The notes under the pieces are model-generated. The model had not been told where the DNA came from, did no database searches, and was given only the letters and a program-made list of their open reading frames with translations. From Clostridium saccharoperbutylacetonicum N1-4(HMT) (GTDB taxonomy: Bacteria; Bacillota; Clostridia; Clostridiales; Clostridiaceae), in assembly GCF_000340885.1 (NCBI RefSeq), contig NC_020291.1, forward strand, positions 1,797,001 to 1,861,000: DNA of 64,000 nt, written 5' to 3'. Of this stretch, positions 35,947 through 45,424 are shown one piece after another (the stretch's first letter is position 1; every line of letters starts with the position of its first letter). The translations under genes were made by a program, and so were the position numbers.

Positions 35947-37290
35947 ATGAATGAATGGATTAGAGAAAGTGTGTTTTTCCAATTCTTTCCGTTAGGTCTT
36001 TGTGGTGTATTGGAACCGGGAAAAGTATATGAAAAAGGAAAGAATAGATTTATTAAAATTGAAGAATGGATACCTCATTTGAAAGAAATGAGTATAAATG
36101 CAGTATATTTTGCGCCAATTTTTGAATCAACTTATCATGGTTATGATACAAAGGATTATTATAAAGTTGATGAAAGACTTGGATCAAATGAAGATTTTAA
36201 AAAATTATGTAATAAGCTACACACAAATCAAATTAAAATTGTATTAGATGGAGTGTTTAACCATGTAGGCAGAGACTTTTGGGCATTTAAAGATGTTCAG
36301 GCAAATGGAAGAAACTCGAAATATTGTAATTGGTTTGTAAATTTAAATTTTGATAGTAGAAGTCCTATGGGTGATGATTTCAATTATCAAAGTTGGAATG
36401 GCTGTTATGATTTAGTTAAGCTTAATTTGAAGAATAATGAAGTTTTAGATCATTTATTAAAGGCGGTTGAAACCTGGATAGATGAATTTGATATAGATGG
36501 ATTAAGATTAGATGCAGCAGATAGTATAGATTTTGAATTCTTTAAAGTTCTAAAGAAGTTTACAGAAACTAAAAAGAAGAATTTTTGGCTTATGGGTGAA
36601 GTCATTCATGGAGACTATACTAGATGGGCAAATCCTGAAAGTTTAGATTCTGTGACAAATTATGAATGTTATAAAGGTATTTATTCAAGTCATAATGATA
36701 AAAATTATTTTGAGATTGCTCATTCTTTAAACAGATTGTTTGGTGCGGGTGGAATTTACAAAAATTTATGTTTGTATAATTTTGTAGATAATCATGATGT
36801 TAATAGATTAGCAAGTACTCTAAAGTTCCCTGAATATTTATATAACTGTTATACTTTGTTATATACAATGCCAGGAGTACCAAGCGTATATTATGGAAGC
36901 GAGTATGGTATTAAAGGAGTTAAGGGAAAAGGCACAGACTTGCCATTGAGGCCTGAATTAACGCTTGAAGAAATAGATGATTCAAATGAGAAATTATTTG
37001 AATTAATTAAGAAATTAGGTCAAATCAGAACTGAAAGCAAAGCATTAAAATATGGGAATTATGAGCAAGTAATAGTTAAGAATGAACAATTTGTTTTTAC
37101 TAGAACAAGCGATGATGATAAAGTATATGTGGTTTTAAATTTAAGTGATAAAGAAAGTAATTTGGAGTTTGAAGCGAAGTTTACTCAGGGAATTGATTTA
37201 TTAGATGAAAATAAGACCATAATTAATGGTGGAAAAGTTATGCTTAAAGTACCTGCATTTTCTGGAAAAATAATAAAAGGGTTAAAATAA
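35947..37290 (+). CDS. GH13 alpha-amylase-family glycosidase (cyclomaltodextrinase-like)
   Basis: A 447-residue cytosolic alpha-glucan hydrolase without signal peptide. The GH13 regions are clear: DGVFNHVG (region I), GLRLDAADSID with the nucleophile Asp near residue 190, MGEVIHGDY with the acid/base Glu near 218, and FVDNHDVNR with the transition-state Asp near 282. It lacks the N-terminal domain of neopullulanase, so it is a short form. It probably cuts malto-oligosaccharides or cyclodextrins. The type I pullulanase gene lies 58 bases downstream, pointing to shared glycogen or starch breakdown. AAAGGGGATGAATTT precedes ATG. Confidence 0.9.
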   Translation: MNEWIRESVFFQFFPLGLCGVLEPGKVYEKGKNRFIKIEEWIPHLKEMSINAVYFAPIFESTYHGYDTKDYYKVDERLGSNEDFKKLCNKLHTNQIKIVLDGVFNHVGRDFWAFKDVQANGRNSKYCNWFVNLNFDSRSPMGDDFNYQSWNGCYDLVKLNLKNNEVLDHLLKAVETWIDEFDIDGLRLDAADSIDFEFFKVLKKFTETKKKNFWLMGEVIHGDYTRWANPESLDSVTNYECYKGIYSSHNDKNYFEIAHSLNRLFGAGGIYKNLCLYNFVDNHDVNRLASTLKFPEYLYNCYTLLYTMPGVPSVYYGSEYGIKGVKGKGTDLPLRPELTLEEIDDSNEKLFELIKKLGQIRTESKALKYGNYEQVIVKNEQFVFTRTSDDDKVYVVLNLSDKESNLEFEAKFTQGIDLLDENKTIINGGKVMLKVPAFSGKIIKGLK

Positions 37291-37348
37291 TTGGTATATT
37301 TGTTAATGAAATTATAGATTTAATAACAATAACAAAGGGGTAGGTAGA

Positions 37349-39322
37349 ATGAATTTATTAGATAATGATTATAATAATTATGGTGGTAAATTGGGTGCAG
37401 AATATTCAAATGAAATGACAAAATTTGTTATTTGGGCGCCAAATGCAAATAATGTAAGATTAATTCTTTTTGGTAAGAATGGTATGAATTATACCAATCC
37501 ACCTGAAGAAATATTAGATATGAATAGAAGTGAAAAAGGCACTTGGAGTATAGAAGTAAAAAGAGATTTAAAAGGGGAATTCTATAATTACTTGGTCACA
37601 AATAGTGGAAATGAAAGTGAAGTAACAGACCCATATGCAAAAGCAGTTGGTGTTAATGGAAATAGAGGGATGGTTGTAGATCTTAAAGAAACTAATCCAA
37701 TAGACTTTGATAAAGATAAAAGACCTGAGCTCAGCAGCCCAACAGGATCAGTAATATATGAGCTGCATGTAAGAGATTTTTCTATAAATGAAAATTCTGG
37801 AGTTAAAGATGAGAAAAAAGGAAAATTTCCTGCGTTCTGTGAGCATGGAACTAGCATTCCAGGACAATATACAAAAACAGGAGTAGATTACTTGAAGGAT
37901 TTAGGGATAACTCATGTTCATTTGCTTCCTGCCTTTGATTATATTACAGTAGATGAAAGTAAACCAGATGTGCCACAATATAACTGGGGATACGATCCAC
38001 AAAACTATTTCGTACCAGAAGGTTCCTATTCAACAGATCCATTTAGTGGAGAAAAAAGAATAATGGAATTTAAAGAAATGGTTAAAACTCTTCATAAATC
38101 AGGTATAAGAGTTGTAATGGATATGGTTTATAATCATACTTATAAAAGTCATGACTCAAATCTAAACTTAGCGGTACCCAACTATTATTATAGGCAGGAT
38201 TCATATGGTAACTTTTCTAACGGTTCAGGCTGCGGTAATGAATTAGCATCTGAAAGATATATGGTTAGAAAGCTCATAGTGGATTCAATATTATATTGGG
38301 CTAAGGAATATCATATTGATGGATTTAGATTTGATTTAATGGGACTACATGATATCGAAACTATAAGAATGATTAGGAATGAACTTGATAAAATCGATCC
38401 ATCAATATTAATATATGGAGAAGGATGGACTGGCGGATGGACACCTCTTAGAGGAGAAGATTCAGCAGTAAAACAAAACATTGTAAAATTTGAAGATATG
38501 CAAATTGCAGCCTTTAGTGATGATACTAGAGATTCTGTTAAGGGACATGTATTTAATATAAATGAAAGGGGATATGTAAACGGTAGACCAGGGTTAGAAG
38601 AAAGTATTAAATTCTGCATAGTTGGAGCAACAGGTCAAGTAGGAATTAATTATGATAGAATTATATATTCTCGCTGGGCATGGGCTAACGAGCCGTATCA
38701 ATGTATAAATTATATTTCAGCTCATGATAATTATACTTTATGGGATAAGTTATATATGGCTAATAGTGATTCCTCCTTGAAAAAGCGAATTAATATGAAT
38801 AAACTAGCTGCAGCTATAATTTTGACTTCTCAAGGAATACCTTTCTTTCAAGCAGGAGAAGAATTTTTAAGATCAAAGAAAAATGATGATGGTAGCTTTA
38901 ACCATGATAGTTATAATGCTCCAGATAGGGTTAATAATTTAGAATGGTCAAGAGTAGAGGAGTATAAGGAAGTTGTTAATTATTATAGGGGATTAATAAA
39001 GTTAAGAAAGAAATATAAGGCTTTTAGAATGAATACAAGGGAAGAAATTAGAAAAAATCTTTCATTTTTAGAATTTGGTGAAGAATTTTATAAACCAAAT
39101 GTTGTTGCGTACAAAATAGAAGATAACAGTGGAAAAAATTTATGTAATACTATAGTTGTGATTTTTAATCCAAATGATGAGGAAGCATTTGTAGATTTGA
39201 AGCAATGTGGATGGAGTGTACTAGTTAATAAAGAAAGAGCAGGAGTGGAAGAGATTTACCCTATACCAGGTAATAATGTTACTGTTCCTTCGAAGAGTGC
39301 ATATGTATTAATAAAAAAATGA
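37349..39322 (+). CDS. pulA: Type I pullulanase (debranching enzyme)
   Basis: A 657-residue enzyme that cleaves alpha-1,6 links in pullulan, glycogen or limit dextrins. An N-terminal CBM48-like domain (residues 10-100, FVIWAPNANNVRLILF) precedes the catalytic barrel. The type I signature YNWGYDPQNYFVPEGSYS is present, as are MDMVYNHTY, DGFRFDLMGLHD (nucleophile near residue 330), YGEGWTGG (acid/base) and SAHDNYTLWDKL. No signal peptide, so it is cytosolic and likely acts on glycogen or imported dextrins. AAAGGGGTAGGTAGA precedes ATG. The GalT-like gene starts 26 bases after its stop. Confidence 0.95.
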   Translation: MNLLDNDYNNYGGKLGAEYSNEMTKFVIWAPNANNVRLILFGKNGMNYTNPPEEILDMNRSEKGTWSIEVKRDLKGEFYNYLVTNSGNESEVTDPYAKAVGVNGNRGMVVDLKETNPIDFDKDKRPELSSPTGSVIYELHVRDFSINENSGVKDEKKGKFPAFCEHGTSIPGQYTKTGVDYLKDLGITHVHLLPAFDYITVDESKPDVPQYNWGYDPQNYFVPEGSYSTDPFSGEKRIMEFKEMVKTLHKSGIRVVMDMVYNHTYKSHDSNLNLAVPNYYYRQDSYGNFSNGSGCGNELASERYMVRKLIVDSILYWAKEYHIDGFRFDLMGLHDIETIRMIRNELDKIDPSILIYGEGWTGGWTPLRGEDSAVKQNIVKFEDMQIAAFSDDTRDSVKGHVFNINERGYVNGRPGLEESIKFCIVGATGQVGINYDRIIYSRWAWANEPYQCINYISAHDNYTLWDKLYMANSDSSLKKRINMNKLAAAIILTSQGIPFFQAGEEFLRSKKNDDGSFNHDSYNAPDRVNNLEWSRVEEYKEVVNYYRGLIKLRKKYKAFRMNTREEIRKNLSFLEFGEEFYKPNVVAYKIEDNSGKNLCNTIVVIFNPNDEEAFVDLKQCGWSVLVNKERAGVEEIYPIPGNNVTVPSKSAYVLIKK

Positions 39323-39347
39323 TTTAGATTTAGACGGAAGGTTTTCG

Positions 39348-40127
39348 GTGATATTGGTGGAAAAAGAGAGATACTTAGTGTTTTTAAATGATGTAAATAA
39401 AGATAAACCAAATGAATTTCATAATATAAATATGAAGGAATGCCCATTTTGTAATAGAGATAAACTAACTGATATTATTGATGAAAGTGGTCCATTTATT
39501 TTACTTAAAAATAAATATCCAACTATAAAAGATACTTGTCAGTTAGTTATTATAGAAACTTATGATTGTAATACTAATATGGGTGAATATTCAGAAGAAT
39601 ATATGCTTGACTTAATGAAGTTTGGAATTAAACATTGGTTAAGAATAGAAAAAAGTGAAGAATATAAGTCTGTCATTTTTTATAAGAATCATGGACCACG
39701 ATCTGGAGGAAGTTTAAAACATCCACATATGCAGATTGTGGGCTTAGATGATATTGATTATAAAGAAAGAATAAAAGAAGCATATTTTCAAGGCATAGAA
39801 ATTCATAAAACTGATAACTGCTTAGTAAATTTATCTCAAACGCCATTTAATGGATTTACTGAATTTAATATAATTATAAAGGATGATTTATCAGCAATAA
39901 CAGAACTTTCAGGAAGTCTTAGAAAAATAGTTCATTATCTTTTAAATAATTATTTTGTAAAGTGTGATAGCTTTAATATATATTTCTACCATTTAGATGA
40001 AAGGATTATATGTAAAGTTATGCCTAGGTTCACTAGTTCACCATTGTTGCTTGGTTATGGAATAAGACAGATATCAAGTATTGAAAAAGAAATTGCTGAT
40101 AAGGTTAAAGCATTATATTTTTCTTGA
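39348..40127 (+). CDS. GalT-like HIT-superfamily protein (DUF4931)
   Basis: A 259-residue protein related to galactose-1-phosphate uridylyltransferase. CPFCNRDKLTD near residue 28 is a zinc-binding-type pair, and NHGPRSGGSLKHPHMQIVG near 120 contains the HPH nucleotidyl-transfer motif (GalT: HPHxQ). It is shorter than GalT, so the substrate is uncertain; a nucleotidyl transfer onto a sugar phosphate is the best guess. GTG 39348 is the start, supported by GACGGAAGG; other in-frame starts at 39354 and 39357 are possible. It follows pulA closely, which suggests a link to sugar-phosphate handling. Confidence 0.8.
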   Translation: MILVEKERYLVFLNDVNKDKPNEFHNINMKECPFCNRDKLTDIIDESGPFILLKNKYPTIKDTCQLVIIETYDCNTNMGEYSEEYMLDLMKFGIKHWLRIEKSEEYKSVIFYKNHGPRSGGSLKHPHMQIVGLDDIDYKERIKEAYFQGIEIHKTDNCLVNLSQTPFNGFTEFNIIIKDDLSAITELSGSLRKIVHYLLNNYFVKCDSFNIYFYHLDERIICKVMPRFTSSPLLLGYGIRQISSIEKEIADKVKALYFS

Positions 40128-40153
40128 AAAAGAGGTATTTGTACATATGATAG

Positions 40154-40205
40154 AAGGAAATAGCTAAAATGATTTGCATAATTATTTTTACTATTTCCTT
40201 TTTTT
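40154..40205 (+). terminator. Terminator after the glucan operon
   Basis: AAGGAAATAG and CTATTTCCTT pair perfectly around a 27-base loop, followed by T residues. Confidence 0.8.
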
Positions 40206-40237
40206 GTTAATTATCAATTCTCAATAGACAAGTAAAT

Positions 40238-40685
40238 TATAGATATCCAAAGCGAAAATTAGACTTATGCAACAATTACCAAAATCAGATCCATTTATCT
40301 TCCACAGGACTAGTGAAATTTTCGCTGAAAGGTTCTAAGTGGAAGGTTGCACCCATTTCTGCATGTTCCTAAAGTAAATTTATGACAAGCAGAAAATGAA
40401 ACAACCTTAGAGGAAACTCGACTCACATTCGTTCGCTGAGTAAGCGATTCACACCAAATCAGTTTTTTAAAGGAGGTTAACTCATGAATGAGTTAACTAA
40501 GTTCAAGAAACCAAATCATAGATTTGGACTTTCACTTATCTGCTTAACAACCATCATCAGCTCAATTTCACATGCCTGCTTCCAGAAAAATGTATCTAAT
40601 TTCTAGTGTAGTGTTACGATTATAATTTCTCGATAATGCATACATATTCAATTTATAAATTTGAGTATTAATTTGGATATCTATA
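40238..40685 (+). mobile_element. Foldback element, copy E (448 bp, long form with ORF)
   Basis: Both ends are exact (TATAGATATCCAAAG / TTTGGATATCTATA). The core is the second version: GGAAGGTTG with CAACCTT and TTTCTGC with GCAGAAA. The right half holds the full extra module and the 40-codon ORF with AAAGGAGG ribosome site. A direct repeat CCAAATCA (40454-40461, 40511-40518) brackets the 57 bases missing in the 386-387 bp copies. Confidence 0.88.
40484..40606 (+). CDS. Candidate 40-residue small protein inside element copy E
   Basis: AAAGGAGGTTAACTC stands before ATG, an optimal ribosome site, and the frame ends at TAG within TTTCTAG. The peptide starts MNELTKFKKPNHRFG and has a hydrophobic centre followed by HACFQKN. 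It matches the copy A frame in length, differing at two residues. Its ribosome site and start lie in a hairpin (TTAACTCAT/ATGAGTTAA), which could hide the start. Whether it is translated is unknown. Confidence 0.4.
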   Translation: MNELTKFKKPNHRFGLSLICLTTIISSISHACFQKNVSNF

Positions 40686-40916
40686 TTAATGTTCAATGCT
40701 TAACTATCAATCAAAGCTGATTTCCTTTTGAAAGCTTTAAGTTTTGAAAAATTCTTTTTAACATATATAGCTGGAAAATTATAAATTTATTATTGCCTAA
40801 TGGAATCTTAGATTATGAAGTAGAAATGATGAATAATTAAGGAGGAAATTGCTACTAATATAATTATAAATATTGCAAATAATTAAAGTAGATAATTAAT
40901 ATTGCGGGGTGAAAAT
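40686..40916. other. Upstream region of RNase J
   Basis: 231 bases of AT-rich sequence with a stray AGGAGG (40840) before no open frame longer than a few codons, and the ribosome site GCGGGGTGAAAAT at the end. Promoter elements are not clear. Confidence 0.3.
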
Positions 40917-42626
40917 ATGAATAAAAGTGAATTGGAAGAAGTAAAAAGCAATAAAAAAGTAAGAGGTAAAAAAGTTCCTTTAAAAATAATTCCCTTAGGC
41001 GGCTTAGGCGAAATAGGTAAAAATATGACTGCCTTTGAGTATAACGATGAAATAATTGTTATAGACTGCGGTTTAGCTTTTCCGGATGAAGATCTTTATG
41101 GAATTGACAGTGTGATTCCTGATGTAACTTTTTTGATTAAAAATAAAGAAAAAGTTAAAGGAATTTTTATTACTCATGGACATGAAGATCATATAGGTGC
41201 ATTGCCATATATTTTGAAACAAATTAATATTCCTGTATATGGAACCAAAATGAGTCTGGGATTAATTGAAATAAAGCTTAAAGATCATAAAATGCTAAAT
41301 GATTGTACTTTAGTAATGGTTGAGCCTGGAGAGTTAATAAAGCTTGATAATTTTAAAGTTGAATTTATTAGAAACAATCATAGTATACCTGATAGCTGCT
41401 CTATTGCGTTACACACGCCTATAGGAGTTGCAGTTCATAGTGGGGATTTTAAAGTTGATTTTACTCCTATTGATGAAAAGATGATGAATTTACAAAGGTA
41501 TGCAGAACTAGGAAAAAGAGGTGTATTGCTTTTAATGGCTGATAGTACAAATGCTCTTCATAAAGGCTACACTATGTCAGAAAAATCTGTAGGTGAGACT
41601 TTAGAACATCTTTTCAGTAAGGCAAGTGGAAGAATTATAGTGTCTACCTTTGCATCTAATGTACATAGGTTACAGCAAATTAGTGACTGTTCTATAAAGT
41701 ATGGAAGAAAAATAGCTTTTAGCGGAAGAGGTATGGAAAATGTATCAGAAGCTGCTAGAGCACTTGGTTATTTATTTATCCCAGAAGATATGATTATAAG
41801 TTTAGATGAAATTAAGAATTATCCTAATGATAAGTTGACTATAGTAACAACAGGTAGTCAGGGTGAGTCTATGGCTGCACTTACTAGAATAGCAGCTTCA
41901 ACACATAGACATGTTCATATACAAGAAGGAGATATGGTCATAATTTCAGCAGCACCAATTCCAGGAAACGAAAAAGCCGTGTCAAACGTAATAAATGATT
42001 TAATCGAAAAGGGAGCTAATGTTATATATAAAGCAATACAAGATATACATGTATCAGGTCATGCCTGTGAGCAGGAACTTAGGCTTATTCAGGCACTTTT
42101 GAAACCTAAGTTTTTTGTGCCTGTGCATGGAGAATATAGGCATTTATTTACACATGCTAAAATAGCCCAAAGCATGGGAGTTGATAAAGCTAATACCTTT
42201 ATTTTAGAAAATGGGGATGTCCTTGAATTGAATAAGACCAATGGGGAAGTTACAGGAAAAGTCCCTTTTGGAAGAGTACTTGTAGATGGTATGGGCGTTG
42301 GGGATATTGGAAACATGGTACTTAGAGATAGAAAAAATTTAGCGGAGAATGGAATTATAACAGTGGTTGTAGCTATAGATATGAAGAATAAGATCATAAT
42401 TTCAGGGCCAGACATAGTTTCAAGAGGTTTTGTATATGTAAGAAATTCAGAAGAATTAATTGATCAAGTTAGGGATATAGTCACTAATGTTGTTGAGAGC
42501 TGTTTAGATAGAAACATAACTCAATGGGCAGAAATAAAAAATAGTATTAGAAGAGAAGTAGATAATTTTGTTTATGATAGGATGAAGAGAAAGCCTATGA
42601 TTCTGCCTGTTATTGTTGAAATATAA
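40917..42626 (+). CDS. rnj: Ribonuclease J
   Basis: A 569-residue metallo-beta-lactamase/beta-CASP ribonuclease with both endonuclease and 5'-to-3' exonuclease activity in Firmicutes. The zinc motif FITHGHEDHIGALPY is near residue 80; VHSGDFK, a beta-CASP region with FSGRGMEN, and VPVHGEYRH near 400 give the remaining ligands. The C-terminal domain (from about 450) is complete. Length is typical. ATG 40917 follows GCGGGGTGAAAAT; an in-frame TTG upstream overlaps the ribosome site. It likely has a role in mRNA decay. I cannot tell J1 from J2. A foldback element lies upstream. Confidence 0.95.
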   Translation: MNKSELEEVKSNKKVRGKKVPLKIIPLGGLGEIGKNMTAFEYNDEIIVIDCGLAFPDEDLYGIDSVIPDVTFLIKNKEKVKGIFITHGHEDHIGALPYILKQINIPVYGTKMSLGLIEIKLKDHKMLNDCTLVMVEPGELIKLDNFKVEFIRNNHSIPDSCSIALHTPIGVAVHSGDFKVDFTPIDEKMMNLQRYAELGKRGVLLLMADSTNALHKGYTMSEKSVGETLEHLFSKASGRIIVSTFASNVHRLQQISDCSIKYGRKIAFSGRGMENVSEAARALGYLFIPEDMIISLDEIKNYPNDKLTIVTTGSQGESMAALTRIAASTHRHVHIQEGDMVIISAAPIPGNEKAVSNVINDLIEKGANVIYKAIQDIHVSGHACEQELRLIQALLKPKFFVPVHGEYRHLFTHAKIAQSMGVDKANTFILENGDVLELNKTNGEVTGKVPFGRVLVDGMGVGDIGNMVLRDRKNLAENGIITVVVAIDMKNKIIISGPDIVSRGFVYVRNSEELIDQVRDIVTNVVESCLDRNITQWAEIKNSIRREVDNFVYDRMKRKPMILPVIVEI

Positions 42627-42709
42627 TATCAGAAGAGTGCTTTTATTGGTAGTTTTTGCTAAATGTTTTATTGAAAATATGATCAATTAGCCTTATTGCT
42701 AATTTTTAC

Positions 42710-42740
42710 TTGACTCTGACCTAAGGTGTGAGTTTATAAT
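42710..42740 (+). promoter_or_regulatory. MerR-type promoter P1 (19-base spacer) before the first DegT gene
   Basis: TTGACT and TATAAT are separated by exactly 19 bases, the hallmark of MerR-activated promoters, and the spacer holds the dyad CTC-TG-ACCT-A-AGGT-GT-GAG. The same block lies at the same place before the MerR-methyltransferase gene. Confidence 0.75.
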
Positions 42741-42888
42741 AAGATTAAGGTACATGAAATAGATAACAAGACTAAAGCTTACAGCTGATAGATTTTGTAA
42801 GTAATTGATTGTGCTGAAGGAAAAGTTAAGTTAATGATTTTTAAGTTGACTTAATAAATCTTATTTGATTAGGAGAGGATTGAATTTT

Positions 42889-44064
42889 ATGAAGAAGATA
42901 CCATTTTCACCACCAGATATAACAGAAGAAGAAATAGAGGCAGTAGCTAACGTCTTAAGATCTGGTTGGATAACTTCAGGTCCAAAGCTTGCAGAATTTG
43001 AAGAAGGAATAGAAAAGTATTGTAAGGTTAATAAAGCTTTAGCATTAAATAGTGCAACAGCAGCAGAAGAATTAGTACTTAAAGTGTTTGATTTTAAAGA
43101 AGGAGATGAAATAATAACAACTCCTTATACTTATACAGCTACTTCAAGTGCAGCAATACATAGAGGTGTTAAGCCAATATATGTTGATGTAAAAAAAGAT
43201 ACTTTTATGTTAGATATAGATAAAGTTGCAGAAAAGATTACAGATAAGACAAGAGCAATAATCCCAGTTGATATTGCAGGTGTACCATTTGATTATGATG
43301 CATTAAAAAAAGTTCTTAAGGATTTAAATCGTGAAGATATTATGATAATTTGTGATTCAGCTCATTCTTTTGGAGCAAAATATAAAGGAGAGCCTGTTGG
43401 ATCACAAGCACATTTTCATTCATTTTCTTTCCATGCAGTTAAAAATTTAACTACAGGTGAAGGTGGAGCCGTTACTTTCAATGATAATCATTTTGGGGAT
43501 CACGAAGATTTACTTAAGTATATGAGATATACTGCAATGCATGGCCAAACTAAAGATGCTTTAAGTAAACTTAAGGCTGGAGCTTGGGAATATGATATCA
43601 TAAATGATGGGATGAAATGTAATTTGACTGATATCGGTGCTGCAATTGGTGTAGTTCAACTTAAGAGATATGATGCAATGCTTGAAAAAAGAAGACAAAT
43701 CTTTAAGGTATATACAGATATCTTAGGAAAAGAAGATTTTTCAATAATTCCATTTACTAAAGATGATAAGGGAACAGAAACTTCATATCATTTATATCTT
43801 TACAGAGTTAAAGGCTTTAATGAAGAAAAGAGAAATGCTGCTATTGAAAAGTTAGCTCAAATGGGAATAGCTACAAATGTACACTATAAGCCATTACCAA
43901 TGTTAACATTATATAAGAATCTTGGATATGATATTAAAGATTATCCAAATGCTTATGCTCAATATGAAAATGAAATTAGTCTTCCAGTATACACTATATT
44001 ATCATTAGAAGATGCTGAATATATAGCAAAAGAAGTTGTAAAGGTAATAAAAGAATTATTATAA
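42889..44064 (+). CDS. DegT/DnrJ/EryC1-family aminotransferase (first of two)
   Basis: A 391-residue PLP enzyme that typically transfers an amino group from glutamate to a keto-sugar nucleotide. Motifs: GWITSGPKLAEFE near residue 25, CDSAHSFGAKYKG near 165 with the ring-binding Asp, and FSFHAVKNLTTGEGGAV with the PLP lysine near 189. A C-terminal YKPLPMLTLYKNLGY is also family-typical. ATG 42889 is preferred; AGGAGAGG lies slightly far upstream. It has its own MerR-type promoter sharing an operator with the MerR-methyltransferase gene downstream, and a terminator behind it. The product sugar is unknown; no nucleotide-sugar dehydratase is adjacent. Confidence 0.88.
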   Translation: MKKIPFSPPDITEEEIEAVANVLRSGWITSGPKLAEFEEGIEKYCKVNKALALNSATAAEELVLKVFDFKEGDEIITTPYTYTATSSAAIHRGVKPIYVDVKKDTFMLDIDKVAEKITDKTRAIIPVDIAGVPFDYDALKKVLKDLNREDIMIICDSAHSFGAKYKGEPVGSQAHFHSFSFHAVKNLTTGEGGAVTFNDNHFGDHEDLLKYMRYTAMHGQTKDALSKLKAGAWEYDIINDGMKCNLTDIGAAIGVVQLKRYDAMLEKRRQIFKVYTDILGKEDFSIIPFTKDDKGTETSYHLYLYRVKGFNEEKRNAAIEKLAQMGIATNVHYKPLPMLTLYKNLGYDIKDYPNAYAQYENEISLPVYTILSLEDAEYIAKEVVKVIKELL

Positions 44065-44090
44065 TTTTTAGTAGGTTTTTAACAAAAATG

Positions 44091-44153
44091 GGATGTATGT
44101 TTTAAGGTGTAGACTATTTTCATAGTTAGCACCAAGGACATATATCCTTTTTT
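44091..44153 (+). terminator. Terminator after the first DegT gene
   Basis: GGATGTATGT pairs with ACATATATCC and, inside it, GGTG with CACC; six T follow. It separates the first DegT gene from promoter P2. Confidence 0.7.
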
Positions 44154-44196
44154 AATAAATGATTAAGGATTAAAGAAGAAAAGTCGATAATTTAAG

Positions 44197-44227
44197 TTGA
44201 CTCTGACCTAAGGTAGTAGAATAAAAT
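44197..44227 (+). promoter_or_regulatory. MerR-type promoter P2 (19-base spacer) before the MerR-methyltransferase gene
   Basis: TTGACT and TAAAAT are separated by exactly 19 bases. The spacer begins CTGACCTAAGGT, identical to P1; the flanking right arm is weaker (TAG instead of GAG). This suggests autoregulation by the MerR-type protein encoded here. Confidence 0.75.
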
Positions 44228-44250
44228 ATAGTTGATAAGGGGGGAAGGTA

Positions 44251-45411
44251 TTGAAAATTGGTGAATTTGCTAAAAAATCAGGAGTAACAGTAAAGACATT
44301 GCTTCATTATGACAAAATTGGATTGCTTGAACCTAGTGAAAAAACTGATTCAGGATATAGGATATATTGTGAAGAAGATTTATTAAAACTACAGCAGATT
44401 ACAACCTTAAAATTTATTGGATTATCCTTAAATGAAATAAGCCATATTTTACATGAAAGTGGAGAAAACTTAGAGAGTATGATAAGTTTTCAAAAAAAGG
44501 CCCTAGAGGAAAAGAAAAAGCATATTGATGCAGTTATTGAAGTTTTTAATAAAGCACAAAATACTGCAAGGAAAAATGGTTTTTTAGATGCTAGCAATTT
44601 AATTGATATTATTAAAGTAACTAATATGGAGAGCAGGGTAAGAGAACAATATAAGAGTGATAAAAACTTAAATATTAGGAGTAATCTTCATAGTTATAAT
44701 ACAAATAAAGTAGATTTTGATAAATGGTGCTTTAGTAATATAAACTTTTTTGAAAATGCAAAAATTTTAGAACTTGGATGTGGAACTGGTAAGCTTTGGC
44801 TTAAAAACAAAGAATATATAAGTAGTGATTTAGATATTACTTTATCAGATTTCTCTAAAAGCATGATAAAAATAGCTAAAGGTAGATTAGAAGAAGTTTC
44901 TCATGATTTTAACTATGAAGAAATTAATGCTGAAAATATACCCTATGAGGATGAAACCTTTGACATAATAATTGCACAGCATATGATATACTTCATTCCT
45001 GATATTGAAAAAGCTTTAGCTGAAATACAAAGAGTATTGAAGCCTAAGGGAATCTTTTATGTGACAGCAAACTCCTGCGAGGCGATGAAGGAACTAAATA
45101 AGCTTGCAGAGAAATTTGCACCTAATTTAGGGCTAGATACAAACGGGTATTCAGAGAGGTTTGACTTAGAACATGGAAAAGGAATACTTGAAAAATATTT
45201 TAGCAAAGTTGAGGTTGAAATTTTAGATGGAAAAATAATAGTAGATGATCCAAAGCCTGTAGTGTCCTATAAAGCATCAACAATTCAAGGTAGCTCTATA
45301 CTTGTGGGTGAAAGAAAAAAGGAATTTACAAAGTATTTAGAAGAGCATATAAGAAAAAATGGTCATATATCAATAACAACAAAAACCTGTATGTTTAAAG
45401 CAGAGAAATAA
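44251..45411 (+). CDS. MerR-family regulator fused to a SAM-dependent methyltransferase
   Basis: A 386-residue fusion. Residues 1-70 are a MerR winged helix (IGEFAKKSGVTVKTLLHYDK), 75-115 a dimerisation helix, and from about 150 a class I methyltransferase with motif I ILELGCGTGKLW near 174 and NAENIPYEDETFDIIIAQHM following. Such fusions may sense a compound they also methylate, or use the fold to bind a ligand. The start is TTG, supported by GGGGGGAAGGTA and by the MerR-like first residues. It has an autoregulatory-type promoter and is followed 13 bases later by a second DegT gene, so the two are cotranscribed. Confidence 0.88.
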   Translation: MKIGEFAKKSGVTVKTLLHYDKIGLLEPSEKTDSGYRIYCEEDLLKLQQITTLKFIGLSLNEISHILHESGENLESMISFQKKALEEKKKHIDAVIEVFNKAQNTARKNGFLDASNLIDIIKVTNMESRVREQYKSDKNLNIRSNLHSYNTNKVDFDKWCFSNINFFENAKILELGCGTGKLWLKNKEYISSDLDITLSDFSKSMIKIAKGRLEEVSHDFNYEEINAENIPYEDETFDIIIAQHMIYFIPDIEKALAEIQRVLKPKGIFYVTANSCEAMKELNKLAEKFAPNLGLDTNGYSERFDLEHGKGILEKYFSKVEVEILDGKIIVDDPKPVVSYKASTIQGSSILVGERKKEFTKYLEEHIRKNGHISITTKTCMFKAEK

Positions 45412-45424
45412 AGGAGAGTAAAAA

